A DNA stretch of 64,000 nt from an uncultured Flavobacteriaceae bacterium. GTDB taxonomy: Bacteria; Bacteroidota; Bacteroidia; Flavobacteriales; Flavobacteriaceae. A program made the position numbers and the translations under genes. Of this stretch, positions 44,330 to 52,276 are shown one piece after another. Position 1 is the first letter of the stretch. The number at the start of each line of letters is the position of its first letter. The stretch covers positions 496,001 through 560,000 of the forward strand of contig CANNAN010000003.1 in NCBI GenBank assembly GCA_947502635.1, read 5' to 3'. The notes under the pieces were generated by a model. The model was not told where the DNA came from and searched no databases. It saw only the letters and a list, made by a program, of their open reading frames with translations.

Positions 44330-44983
44330 TTAATTAACTAATTGTTTCACTATCTTTTTTGAAAAATCTGACGATATAACATCTAACGATTTTGGGCTAT
44401 CAATCTCTGTTGTTATTACTAATATTAATTGATCGTTATCAGTTTTTGTTAAATCGTAGATTACTGTTTCAAGAATATATTTTTTTCCTGTATACGTTAT
44501 GGTGCTTTCGGGCTCAGAATTTACATGAATACTACTGTAGTAACGATAAAATGTCCCGCTGGGTCCTCTAAAGTATGTGGGAAAATAAAGTGCTGAGTAG
44601 CCGCCACCAGTTGTTTCTGTTCTTGAATATTCTTGAGTCTCTTTTAAAGTGTTAAGTATAATGATATCTACGCCTTTATTTTTCAAATCCTCTACGATTT
44701 TTTGCACTTCATTTTCATTAAGTCTTACCTCTGTATCAATTTTTGGAAAAATGCTTAAGCTTTCCATAGAATTGAGGTCGTATTCTCTTAACTTGTTTAC
44801 AAGGTCATTCTCAAACTGACTTCTAACAACGTTGTCGTCCGTTTTACTTATTACCATGATACGTTTATCATTTAAATTGAGTTCTTCTGAATTGTTCCAG
44901 GTATTAACAACCCTTACTGTTGAGCAACTTGTAACCATTACAATTAGTGTTAATATGCCTAATATTTTGCTTATTATTTTCAT
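44330..44983 (-). CDS. lipoprotein, paralogue of 33813-34490
   Basis: This 217-aa lipoprotein has a lipobox (VMVTSC) with Cys near residue 20 followed by STVRVVNTW. KRIMVISKTDDNVVRSQFENDL and VDIIILNTLKETQEYS resemble the paralogue at 33813-34490. A Gly/Ser/Tyr-rich middle (GGGYSALYFPTYFRGPSG) is specific to this copy. It lies 14 bp after a 45-aa ORF and is expected on the transcript from 45160-45249, so it is a likely target of the LytTR regulator next door. Confidence 0.75.
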   Translation of the reverse strand: MKIISKILGILTLIVMVTSCSTVRVVNTWNNSEELNLNDKRIMVISKTDDNVVRSQFENDLVNKLREYDLNSMESLSIFPKIDTEVRLNENEVQKIVEDLKNKGVDIIILNTLKETQEYSRTETTGGGYSALYFPTYFRGPSGTFYRYYSSIHVNSEPESTITYTGKKYILETVIYDLTKTDNDQLILVITTEIDSPKSLDVISSDFSKKIVKQLVN

Positions 44984-44997
44984 GATTTCTAGTGTAT

Positions 44998-45135
44998 TTA
45001 TATAAACATATGGATGTCATTAGTATCTCTGTTGATTAAATTTAATCTTGTTGAGGTATCATTTTTAGAGTGTTTTATGTCTGAAAAACGTTTTAAAAAG
45101 CTCCATTTTTTGAGAATTGATTTTAAATTTTTCAT
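44998..45135 (-). CDS. 45-aa peptide under the second LytTR-type promoter
   Basis: The ORF runs ATG 45135 to TAA 44998. The product begins MKNLKSILKKWSFLKRFSDI, basic and amphipathic, with a polar Asn/Thr/Asp-rich tail and no clear membrane helix. It starts 24 bp after the TACATTTG box and precedes the lipoprotein by 14 bp. I recognise no family. Its position matches that of the 62-aa gene behind the sister promoter. Confidence 0.5.
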   Translation of the reverse strand: MKNLKSILKKWSFLKRFSDIKHSKNDTSTRLNLINRDTNDIHMFI

Positions 45136-45159
45136 GACGTTAATGTTTTTATTCTTGTA

Positions 45160-45249
45160 CAAATGTATGCCACGATTAAAGTCTGAATCTTAACTTTTTA
45201 AGTGAAGTGACTAAAATCTAAAGTGAAGTGTTCTGTGTTGAAAGTGAAC
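45160..45249 (-). promoter_or_regulatory. regulated promoter 2 with 21-bp direct repeats
   Basis: On the reverse strand a TACATTTG box is at 45160-45167, with GATT 18 bp upstream (45186-45189) in place of TTTG. TCACTTCAC-type copies lie at 45202-45210 and 45223-45231, with starts 21 bp apart, and a third partial copy is at 45240-45249. Every distance is the same as in 41092-41181. Confidence 0.7.
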
Positions 45250-45733
45250 TATGTTCAAAGTATAAATAGCCCATTTATAATTTTAAAAGAAAGGTAGAAA
45301 CCTGAAGAATAGGTATGAGTTAGTAAAGAGAAAAAGCTCTCTTTTGGTAATATGTTAACACAGACACAATAATAACTACAACAATTAAATCATAAATAAA
45401 TGTCGGTATTGGAAGAGAGGCATCAGTGCGTGACTATGTAGTCCATACAAATAAATAGTTTACACCAAACAAGTTATTACAATAACCACAAACCAATTAC
45501 TACAGCAATAAAAAACTACAGTTGCCCTCTATCTTGCGGACTTTTTATTCAGATTAACTAGAATTTTTGCCTAAACACAACTTTTGAGCATGATCCCTAA
45601 AAAATTCAATTTGAAGTTAATTTGAAAATTAATTTAAAGAGGTTAAGATAGATTAACAAAGTAAAAAAAGGGGTGAAATAAAATAACAAACCATATATTG
45701 TGTTGATATACAGTTTGTTGTGAAAATTAGTTG
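45250..45733. other. 484-bp gap upstream of regulated promoter 2
   Basis: I see no gene, repeat or clear promoter here. The longest ATG frame is about 13 codons. It lies between the tRNA-Leu gene and the promoter of the 45-aa gene. Confidence 0.4.
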
Positions 45734-45819
45734 TGCGCACGAGAAGATTCGAACTTCCACATCCTAAAACGGATACTGGCCCCTCAAGCCAGCGCGTCTA
45801 CCAATTCCGCCACGTGCGC
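45734..45819 (-). tRNA. tRNA-Leu (anticodon GAG)
   Basis: The 86-nt gene folds as a class II tRNA with a long variable arm. The acceptor stem GCGCACG pairs with CGTGCGC, the discriminator is A, and the anticodon loop TTGAGGG gives GAG, reading CUC/CUU Leu codons. CCA is not encoded, so the CCA-adding enzyme is needed. It lies downstream of tRNA-Lys on the same strand with a terminator hairpin between them. Confidence 0.93.
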
Positions 45820-45840
45820 ATAAATAAACTGTGTAAAAAT

Positions 45841-45874
45841 AGAAAAAGTTAAGCAATATCGCTTAACTTTTTCT
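45841..45874 (-). terminator. hairpin between tRNA-Lys and tRNA-Leu
   Basis: AGAAAAAGTTAAGC at 45841-45854 pairs perfectly with 45861-45874 around AATATC. On the reverse strand a T-rich tail follows. It would end the tRNA-Lys transcript, which suggests tRNA-Leu has its own promoter or is read through. Confidence 0.75.
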
Positions 45875-45876
45875 TG

Positions 45877-45949
45877 TGACCGGGCTGGGGCTCGAACCCA
45901 GGACCCTCTCCTTAAAAGGGAGATGCTCTACCAACTGAGCTACCAGGTC
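45877..45949 (-). tRNA. tRNA-Lys (anticodon TTT)
   Basis: The 73-nt gene has D-arm GCTCAGTTGGTAGAGC, anticodon loop CTTTTAA (anticodon TTT) and T-arm GGGTTCGAGCCCC. The acceptor stem is GACCTGG against CCCGGTC, with one T5-C68 mismatch; the discriminator is A. CCA is not encoded. Confidence 0.93.
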
Positions 45950-46090
45950 ATTATTTCAATAACTAACGTTGTTGTTAGCGGGTGCAAATATAAAATGTTT
46001 TATTAATAAAACAAGACTTTTTTTAAAGATTTTTTTGTTTTTTTGCATCACTTAAACGTATGTTTTTAATAATCAATTTATAGCGAGAAA

Positions 46091-46612
46091 ATGAATGTAG
46101 TTTTAATTGGGTATATGGCTTCAGGAAAGTCGACTTTAGGAAGGATTTTGGCAAAAAAAATAAACTATGATTTTATTGACCTAGATGATTATATAGAAGA
46201 AAAGGAAAAACGTTCTGTAAGTGATATTTTTAAGTCTAAAGGAGAAATATATTTTAGAAAGATGGAAACATTATATCTAAAGGAGCTTTTAAATAATAAA
46301 ACTAAATTGGTTTTATCGCTTGGAGGGGGGACACCATGCTATAGTAATAACATGGATTTTATTAGAAATATAACTAATGTAAAGAGTATTTATCTAAAAG
46401 CTTCTATACCTACTTTAGTAGCAAGGCTAAAAAAAGAAAAAAGCAAACGTCCTCTAATTGCCCATATTGAAACAGACGAGTTACTTACTGAATTTATTGG
46501 AAAACATCTTTTCGAACGTTCTCATTTTTATAACTTATCCGAAATTACCATAACAAGTGATAATAAAACAGAAGACGATATTATAGAAGAATTAGTTTTA
46601 CAGCTATTCTAA
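46091..46612 (+). CDS. aroK: shikimate kinase
   Basis: This 173-aa cytoplasmic enzyme phosphorylates shikimate in aromatic amino acid synthesis. The P-loop MASGKSTLG is near residue 10, and IDLDDYIEEKEKRSVSDIF near 33 carries the shikimate-binding DxD region. LSLGGGTPCY near 78 gives the Walker-B-like GGG motif and KRPLI near 117 the lid Arg. Length is normal. The last nine bases overlap the convergent phosphoribosyltransferase gene. Confidence 0.95.
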   Translation: MNVVLIGYMASGKSTLGRILAKKINYDFIDLDDYIEEKEKRSVSDIFKSKGEIYFRKMETLYLKELLNNKTKLVLSLGGGTPCYSNNMDFIRNITNVKSIYLKASIPTLVARLKKEKSKRPLIAHIETDELLTEFIGKHLFERSHFYNLSEITITSDNKTEDDIIEELVLQLF

Positions 46613-47107
46613 AACAGCTTCGAATGTCTTACCTTCTAAAACGACATGCACATGTTCATGTAAGGAAGTAGATAAAGAAATACCTTTAAAATCTGCTTTT
46701 ACAGGGTATTTTTTATGATTTCTATTCACTAGAACTGCTGTTTTAAACTGTTTTAGGGGGACGTTTAAAAAATGCCTGACACCATAAATTAAAGTAGTAC
46801 CAGAATTTAAAACATCATCAACAAGTACCAAAGATTTATTTTTATAATCGTCTGATGTGATAGAGGTCTTAATATCAGCATAAGGATTCTTTTTATCAAT
46901 AGTAACTTTACAGAGGATAGGATTTATGTCAGATATTTTTTGAAGAGCTGTTTTTAATTTTTTTGCGAATACATAACCGTTTTTATCTATACCAGCAAGA
47001 ATGACTTCTTTTTCATTGACATTGTTTTCATATATCTGAAAAGCAATACGTCTTATTTTATGATTGATTTCGTTATGATTAAGGATTATATTGTTCTTAA
47101 CAGCCAT
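46604..47107 (-). CDS. type I phosphoribosyltransferase (PyrR/hpt-like)
   Basis: This 167-aa protein has the PRPP-binding loop LVLVDDVLNSGTTLIYG near residues 85-101, and ILAGIDKNGYVFAKKL near 38 supplies the second loop of the type I PRTase fold. The length fits PyrR, hypoxanthine or general salvage PRTases, and the base specificity cannot be read. It lies between aroK (convergent) and the S4-domain gene (same strand, 109 bp upstream). Confidence 0.82.
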   Translation of the reverse strand: MAVKNNIILNHNEINHKIRRIAFQIYENNVNEKEVILAGIDKNGYVFAKKLKTALQKISDINPILCKVTIDKKNPYADIKTSITSDDYKNKSLVLVDDVLNSGTTLIYGVRHFLNVPLKQFKTAVLVNRNHKKYPVKADFKGISLSTSLHEHVHVVLEGKTFEAVLE

Positions 47108-47216
47108 AATAAATAGTTAATTCTAAAATTAAAAGATAAAATTACTCATTTTTATCTGTTTATTTTGTTTTTTTCAAAGGTTAGATTTAACATCCATAAA
47201 AACATTTTGAATACAA

Positions 47217-47588
47217 TTAAACGGTTTCTTCTGTAAAATCATCAATATCTCTTCTATCTTTTTTTGTCGGTCTTCCCACACCTTTTTTTCTATAATAATC
47301 TTTAGAATATTTTAAGAGCTCTTGTGCTTCAAATTGTTCTTTAGGCGTAATGTCTGTTCTGTATATATCCACGAGTTTAGCACCAACTCTGCTTTCTGGA
47401 ATGTCATTTACAGTAAGTTTATAGTTTATTTGATTCTTTCTTAATTCAATAGTATCCAATGGATAAACTTCTCTACTAGGTTTAACGACTTCCTGATTGA
47501 CTCTCACCTGACCTTTTTTACAAGCCGTTGTAGCAAGAGTTCTTGTTTTATAATACCTAACACACCATAAATACTTATCAATTCGCAT
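47217..47588 (-). CDS. hslR: S4-domain RNA-binding protein (Hsp15-like)
   Basis: This 123-aa protein begins with an S4 domain (MRIDKYLWCVRYYKTRTLATTACKKGQVRVNQ), then a charged C-terminal tail (YRKKGVGRPTKKDRRDIDDF) typical of Hsp15/HslR. Hsp15 binds 50S subunits carrying nascent chains and helps recycle them after stress. It is monocistronic here as far as can be seen. The call rests on the S4 domain and length. Confidence 0.85.
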   Translation of the reverse strand: MRIDKYLWCVRYYKTRTLATTACKKGQVRVNQEVVKPSREVYPLDTIELRKNQINYKLTVNDIPESRVGAKLVDIYRTDITPKEQFEAQELLKYSKDYYRKKGVGRPTKKDRRDIDDFTEETV

Positions 47589-47786
47589 ACAATTATTCTA
47601 AAAACTACGTTAATGTTCTTGTGCAAAATTATTTTTAAATTGTATCTTGCGCATCAAAAATAAGCAATAATGAAACATTCAGAGGCTTAAAATTTAAATT
47701 TGAAAGCTATTTTATAAAATGAATGTAACACTCGTGTTCGGCACATTGTAAGAGAGGTCGTTCAAAATAGTAAATAAAAAAGGAAT

Positions 47787-48737
47787 ATGAAATTTAGAAA
47801 AATAGCTTTAGTGGCATGTTTAGCTACATGTTTTTTATCTTGTAATAAAGATGATGATGGAGGAACAGTAGAGGCTCCAGTGGTTAGGGATAGAGGAGAA
47901 CAACAAGTTACAGATAAAGCTGCATTGTTGGACTATTTCGCAACACATTATTATAATTCTGAAGAATTTGAAGCCATTACAAATCCAACCATTCAAGATT
48001 TAAAAATCACTAAGCTTGTTGAAGGAACAGACGTTCCTGTTGGAGGCACATTGCTTGAAAAATTATTTGAAGAGAACTCACCTATAAAGTTAGAAACTAA
48101 AAAGTTTACTTTTGCAGAAACAGTTTATGAGTATTACATACTTAGATTAAAACAAGGGAGTGGTGTTGAGTCGCCTACATTTGCAGATAATGTTGTAGCT
48201 ACTTATGAGGGGTTTACTTTAGATGATACCGTTTTTGATAGTGGAATTAATCCTGTAGGTTTTGATTTAACAAGCGTTATTATAGGCTGGAGTCAAGTAT
48301 TTCCTCAATTTAATGTAGCAGAAAGTTTTATTGAAAATGGAGATGGTACTATTAATTTTGTAAATCAAGGTATGGGAGTTATGTTTTTACCTTCTGGTTT
48401 AGGATATTTTGAAAGATCTCAGACTGGAATCCCTGCTTACTCTCCATTAATTTTTAAGTTTGAATTATTACAAACGTCACAAAATGATCATGATAATGAT
48501 GGAATTCCTTCTTATTTAGAAGATGTAGACGGAGATGGATTGGTGTTTGATAATACTGATGAAGATTTTAGTTCTACTACGGGGCTTCCAATATATAATT
48601 ATTTAGACTCAGATGACGATGGAGATGGCATTTTAACGATTAATGAAGATATAGATAAGGATGGCGATCCAACAAATGATATTGGAAAAAATAATATTCC
48701 AAAATATTTAGATCCTGAAGAGACAGAAACAAAATAA
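47787..48737 (+). CDS. FKBP-type prolyl isomerase lipoprotein with calcium-type repeats
   Basis: This 316-aa lipoprotein has a lipobox (ATCFLSC) with Cys near residue 19. An FKBP domain spans about 115-232 (ADNVVATYEGFTLDDTVFDSG, VIIGWSQVF, PSGLGYFER, YSPLIFKFELL). The C-terminal tail (about 233-310) is a run of Asp-rich repeats (HDNDGIPSYLEDVDGDG, LDSDDDGDGILTINED), like thrombospondin type-3 calcium-binding repeats. It should fold proteins at the outer membrane or cell surface. Gliding-protein GldI-type FKBPs lack this tail. The gene ends in a strong terminator. Confidence 0.85.
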   Translation: MKFRKIALVACLATCFLSCNKDDDGGTVEAPVVRDRGEQQVTDKAALLDYFATHYYNSEEFEAITNPTIQDLKITKLVEGTDVPVGGTLLEKLFEENSPIKLETKKFTFAETVYEYYILRLKQGSGVESPTFADNVVATYEGFTLDDTVFDSGINPVGFDLTSVIIGWSQVFPQFNVAESFIENGDGTINFVNQGMGVMFLPSGLGYFERSQTGIPAYSPLIFKFELLQTSQNDHDNDGIPSYLEDVDGDGLVFDNTDEDFSSTTGLPIYNYLDSDDDGDGILTINEDIDKDGDPTNDIGKNNIPKYLDPEETETK

Positions 48738-48816
48738 TAATATTTATAAGTTTTGACCACGTATTAATTCAAAAATTTTGACTGGTTAATTTGTAGTAAA
48801 TTAGTATTAATGATTA

Positions 48817-48844
48817 AACCATCAAGATCTAGATCTTGATGGTT
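48817..48844 (+). terminator. 28-bp perfect palindrome terminator
   Basis: AACCATCAAGATCT at 48817-48830 is exactly reverse-complementary to 48831-48844, and TTCTTTTT follows. It ends the FKBP lipoprotein transcript. Confidence 0.85.
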
Positions 48845-49024
48845 TTCTTTTTAAGTTTTGTAATGATTATTCAGAGTGTCACATTTCATTTATATTAATT
48901 CAGTCTAAAAAGTAAAGCACTAATAATCCTTCTAATACAAATATTATTACTTCAAATGTAATTTTTTTCTCATAAATTTATGGTGTTGATAAATAATTAT
49001 TAATAAATAAAACCTACTTATTTT

Positions 49025-49684
49025 ATGTTAAAAAAAATTTCAAAAATACTATTATTAACATTATTAGTATTATCACTGTCTTGTGAATCAAATAATGACG
49101 TCTTAGAATTAGAGAATAATATAGAAAACTCTGATGAAACTGTTGAATTAAAAAAAGAATCATCTAAAGAATTAGCTTCTATAGAAAGCATGTATAATGT
49201 TAATATAAGGCTTGTTGATTATTTCCCTTTGCCAGGACCAAATCCTAGTCCAGATCCAGATCTAGGAGTGAAATTTTTAAGTACAACTAGAAAGGGAGAC
49301 ATTGTTGATTTGTATCCTATTGATGATAATTCTGGAAGACAAAAATGGAATATAATTAAAAAAATGGATTTTGGAGTTCCCTATTACCACATAATGATTT
49401 CTGGTGGAGTAAGAGGAAGCAAAAGATATTTAAGTTCTACAAATAATGGAGGGAAAATTGATTTACATAATCGTGATGATGGTTCTGGTAGACAAAGATG
49501 GATTATAACTAATGGAGAGGCTGGAACGAAAATAATTAAAATTTTTGCAGGAATAACTCCCGCCAATAAAAGGCTTTTAGTAAGACATAGGGTTGGAAAT
49601 AATCATACAAATCATGTAGAATTAAATGGAGACTTTGGAGTAGGTCGTTATTATACATGGCTTTTTCTTCCAACATTTAATTAA
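49025..49684 (+). CDS. beta-trefoil-like lipoprotein, copy 1 of 3
   Basis: This 219-aa lipoprotein has a lipobox (VLSLSC) with Cys20 and a polar linker. The rest is three repeats of about 50 residues. Two carry Q-x-W (SGRQKW and SGRQRW) after FLSTTRKGDIVDLYPIDD and YLSSTNNGGKIDLHNRDD; the third ends YTWLF without Q. This QxW three-repeat pattern is that of a ricin-type beta trefoil, so carbohydrate binding is likely but unproved. It is the first of three tandem paralogues, which share the leader AAAACCTACTTAT before copies 1 and 2. Confidence 0.75.
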   Translation: MLKKISKILLLTLLVLSLSCESNNDVLELENNIENSDETVELKKESSKELASIESMYNVNIRLVDYFPLPGPNPSPDPDLGVKFLSTTRKGDIVDLYPIDDNSGRQKWNIIKKMDFGVPYYHIMISGGVRGSKRYLSSTNNGGKIDLHNRDDGSGRQRWIITNGEAGTKIIKIFAGITPANKRLLVRHRVGNNHTNHVELNGDFGVGRYYTWLFLPTFN

Positions 49685-49804
49685 TAAAATTAACCAACTC
49701 ATACTCCCTTTAAATTAAGTTTATATCCATTGGAAGTAAATTTTATCCACCAACTTATGTCATTAATAAAAATAATTATTTCAAAATTAAAACCTACTTA
49801 TCTT

Positions 49805-50497
49805 ATGTTGAAAAAAATTTCAAAATTATTGTTTGTATTATCATTGTTTGTATTGTCACTATCCTGTGAGTTAAATAACGAAGTACTAGAATCAGGGAAT
49901 AATGTAGAAAACCTTAAGCAGGCTGCTGTTGAGTCTAAAAAAGAATCCCCATCTAAAAAAACACAATCTATTAAATCATCTTCTATTCTAAGTATACAGG
50001 GGGGGTATATAAAACTTAATAATTTTTTCAGTACGCCTGGTCATAACCCTAGCCCTGATTTTTCCCCTTTTGAAGAAAAGTATTTAAGTTCCACAAGGAG
50101 TGGGGATATTGTTGATTTGTATCCAATTGATGATAATTCTGGAAGGCAAAAATGGAATATAGTTCGAAACTATGAACCTAATGGAGATTATTATTATTAT
50201 CATATAATAATTTCGGGAGGAGTAGGTGGGAGGAGAAAATATTTGAGTTCTACAAGTAATGGTGGAAAAATAGACCTGTATCATTACGATGATGGCTCAG
50301 GTAGGCAAAGATGGATTATAACCGATGGACTTGACGGGGCATATTTCATTAGAGTTCTTAAAGGAATAATACCTGAAAATAAAAGATTTCTTGTAAGACA
50401 TAGAGTTGGACAACAGCATACTCAACATGTTGATTTGCGGGCAAATAGAAGGGGCGTTTACGATACCTGGCTTATCGTTTCTTCATCAAATAATTGA
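49805..50497 (+). CDS. beta-trefoil-like lipoprotein, copy 2 of 3
   Basis: This 230-aa protein starts at ATG 49805 (MLKKISKLLF); a TTG-start frame from 49730 would add a non-conserved part and is rejected. The lipobox VLSLSC has Cys21. The trefoil repeats are YLSSTRSGDIVDLYPIDD with RQKW, YLSSTSNGGKIDLYHYDD with RQRW, and a third with YDTW. It is most like copy 3 in the second repeat (DLYHYDDGSGRQRW). The 120-bp gap before it holds a leader like that of copy 1. Confidence 0.75.
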   Translation: MLKKISKLLFVLSLFVLSLSCELNNEVLESGNNVENLKQAAVESKKESPSKKTQSIKSSSILSIQGGYIKLNNFFSTPGHNPSPDFSPFEEKYLSSTRSGDIVDLYPIDDNSGRQKWNIVRNYEPNGDYYYYHIIISGGVGGRRKYLSSTSNGGKIDLYHYDDGSGRQRWIITDGLDGAYFIRVLKGIIPENKRFLVRHRVGQQHTQHVDLRANRRGVYDTWLIVSSSNN

Positions 50498-50604
50498 TAA
50501 TAATTTTGTCTTGATAAAGTAATCCCTCTCGTACAAAATTAAATCCTTAAAAGGCAAGTTTTATTCTTCATATTTGGAGTATTAATAATTAAAATAAATT
50601 ATTT

Positions 50605-51297
50605 ATGTTAAAAAAAAAATTAAAAGTATCGCTGTTACTATTATTTGTTTTTGCGATATCATGTGAATCAAATAATGATTTTATTGAAAAAGAGAACACC
50701 ATAGAAAATTCTGAGCAAGCCTTAGATTTGGTGAAAAAATCATCGTCTAAGGAGCTGTCATCAATTCAATTAGGTCCTCTTCCGAGTATGCAGGGAGTTC
50801 ATATAAAGCTCAATGATTATTTTTCCATCCCTGGATCTAATCCTAATCCAGAGTTCCCTTTTGGACAGAAGTTTTTAAGTAGCACAAGAAATGGAGATAT
50901 TGTAGATTTATATCCAGTTGATGATAATTCTGGAAGGCAAAAATGGAACTTAGTTCGGCATTACGAAAATAATGGAGGTTACAATTATTATCATATAATA
51001 ATTTCTGGAGGTGTAAGAGGAGGAAAAAAATATTTGAGTTCTACGAGTGATGGAGGGAAAATTGACTTATACCATTATGATGATGGTTCAGGTAGACAAA
51101 GATGGATTATAGAGGATTTACCTTTTACACCAGAAGGAGTATATAGGATTAGTATTCTTGGAGGAATAACTCCTTCACTTAAAAAGAGATTGGTTAGGCA
51201 TAAGGCTAGAGGACATCATACTCAACACGTCGAGTTGAAACAGTATTTAGCAGGTGTTTATGATACCTGGAATATCCACCTAGCTCCTAATAATTAA
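50605..51297 (+). CDS. beta-trefoil-like lipoprotein, copy 3 of 3
   Basis: This 230-aa lipoprotein has Cys20 in FAISC. The QxW positions are Q112-K-W114 and Q165-R-W167, with the third repeat ending in T221-W222; the spacing of 53-55 residues fits beta-trefoil repeats. RRLVRHK-type basic stretches and TQHVEL occur in the third repeat of all three copies. The copies differ mainly in the linker and loops. The leader repeat is less clear here than before copies 1 and 2. A 150-bp repeat follows it. Confidence 0.75.
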   Translation: MLKKKLKVSLLLLFVFAISCESNNDFIEKENTIENSEQALDLVKKSSSKELSSIQLGPLPSMQGVHIKLNDYFSIPGSNPNPEFPFGQKFLSSTRNGDIVDLYPVDDNSGRQKWNLVRHYENNGGYNYYHIIISGGVRGGKKYLSSTSDGGKIDLYHYDDGSGRQRWIIEDLPFTPEGVYRISILGGITPSLKKRLVRHKARGHHTQHVELKQYLAGVYDTWNIHLAPNN

Positions 51298-51300
51298 TAA

Positions 51301-51450
51301 AAAAGGCTGTCTAAAAAGTTCTCATGTTTTGAGTTATAGATTGAGTATTTCAACTACTTTAGAGTAGGGTTTGTCGAAACCGATATTGATTTAAAAATAT
51401 ATTTCGATAAGCTCAATGTGGATACTGAACTTACTTTTAGGCAGCCTTTT
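51301..51450. repeat. MITE-like element with inverted ends
   Basis: AAAAGGCTGTCTAAAAAGT at the left end resembles the reverse complement of the right end (ACTTTTAGGCAGCCTTTT), with two small differences. The inside has TTTCGATAAGCTCAATG, a stretch often seen in dispersed Bacteroidota intergenic repeats. It lies between two convergent genes, so it also serves as a possible terminator. It has no ORF. Confidence 0.55.
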
Positions 51451-51479
51451 ATGTTTTTATTTTAATGAAGTATCAAGTC

Positions 51480-52073
51480 TTATAAAATAACAGACAAACT
51501 CAAAATCAATTGATCGGGTCTAGTATCTAATCTACTAGTATCAACATTGTTATTATTTAAGAATGAAGCTTCATTTTTACTAAACCCTCTTTCATAACGT
51601 ACATCTACACCAATATTTTTAAAGTTAGCTCCGATACCAAAATTAAGACCGACAGAGAAATCACTTTTTATATTATTAACATTAATACCATTAAACTCAG
51701 AATCTAAAATGTATTGGAGAGAAGGTCCGCCAAATACACTAAAAGGTCCTATTATTCTTGTACCAACTAATAAAGGAGCATCAAGTTTTTGCATTTTAAA
51801 GTTATCATCAGTATAATCACTTTTAGTAGCTGTATAAACTAATTCTGGTTTAAAATAAAGTCTGCTGTTTCCAATTTTGCCAAATAAACCAATGTGGTAG
51901 CCAATATTTCTATCTGGATTATCAGCATTCGTGTTAATAGATTCAAAATACTTACCATTAGCATTGTAGTTTAGACCTGCTTTAATTCCCATACCAGTTA
52001 CCATTTGTGTTTGGGACATAGTGGCAGATGGAATGATTAAGGCAATAGCCAAAATAAAAAATAGATTTTTCAT
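51480..52073 (-). CDS. outer-membrane beta-barrel protein (PorT-like)
   Basis: This 197-aa protein has a signal peptide (KNLFFILAIALIIPSATMSQ) and a barrel of about eight strands (GMGIKAGLNYNANG, RLYFKPELVYTATKSDY, VGLNFGIGANFKNIGVDVRYERG), ending LILSLSVIL. It resembles the outer-membrane protein beta-barrel/PorT family of Bacteroidota, some of which help type IX secretion. Its role here is not shown. It stands alone. Confidence 0.75.
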   Translation of the reverse strand: MKNLFFILAIALIIPSATMSQTQMVTGMGIKAGLNYNANGKYFESINTNADNPDRNIGYHIGLFGKIGNSRLYFKPELVYTATKSDYTDDNFKMQKLDAPLLVGTRIIGPFSVFGGPSLQYILDSEFNGINVNNIKSDFSVGLNFGIGANFKNIGVDVRYERGFSKNEASFLNNNNVDTSRLDTRPDQLILSLSVIL

Positions 52074-52276
52074 AATATTCGTTTTTTAGATTTGATACTT
52101 TATATCAAAAACGTTGCCAAAAGCATATTATTTCCTTTTTATAATTATTACTATAGATTTATCTTTGCTTCCATTTTTATTTCAATAAATAGTAGTTAGA
52201 GAATCTATATTAATTTGATAAAACTAATTTAAAATTAAAAAAATATGTAGGTTTGCCAACTTATAATGATGTAGTG

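Noticed and set aside
49730-49804. TTG-started 25-codon extension of trefoil copy 2
   Set aside because: It would place a non-signal sequence before the lipobox; copies 1 and 3 start at MLKK.
52253-52276. TTG start eight codons upstream of tgt
   Set aside because: The family N-terminus begins at MKFELKA, and ATG is present at 52277.
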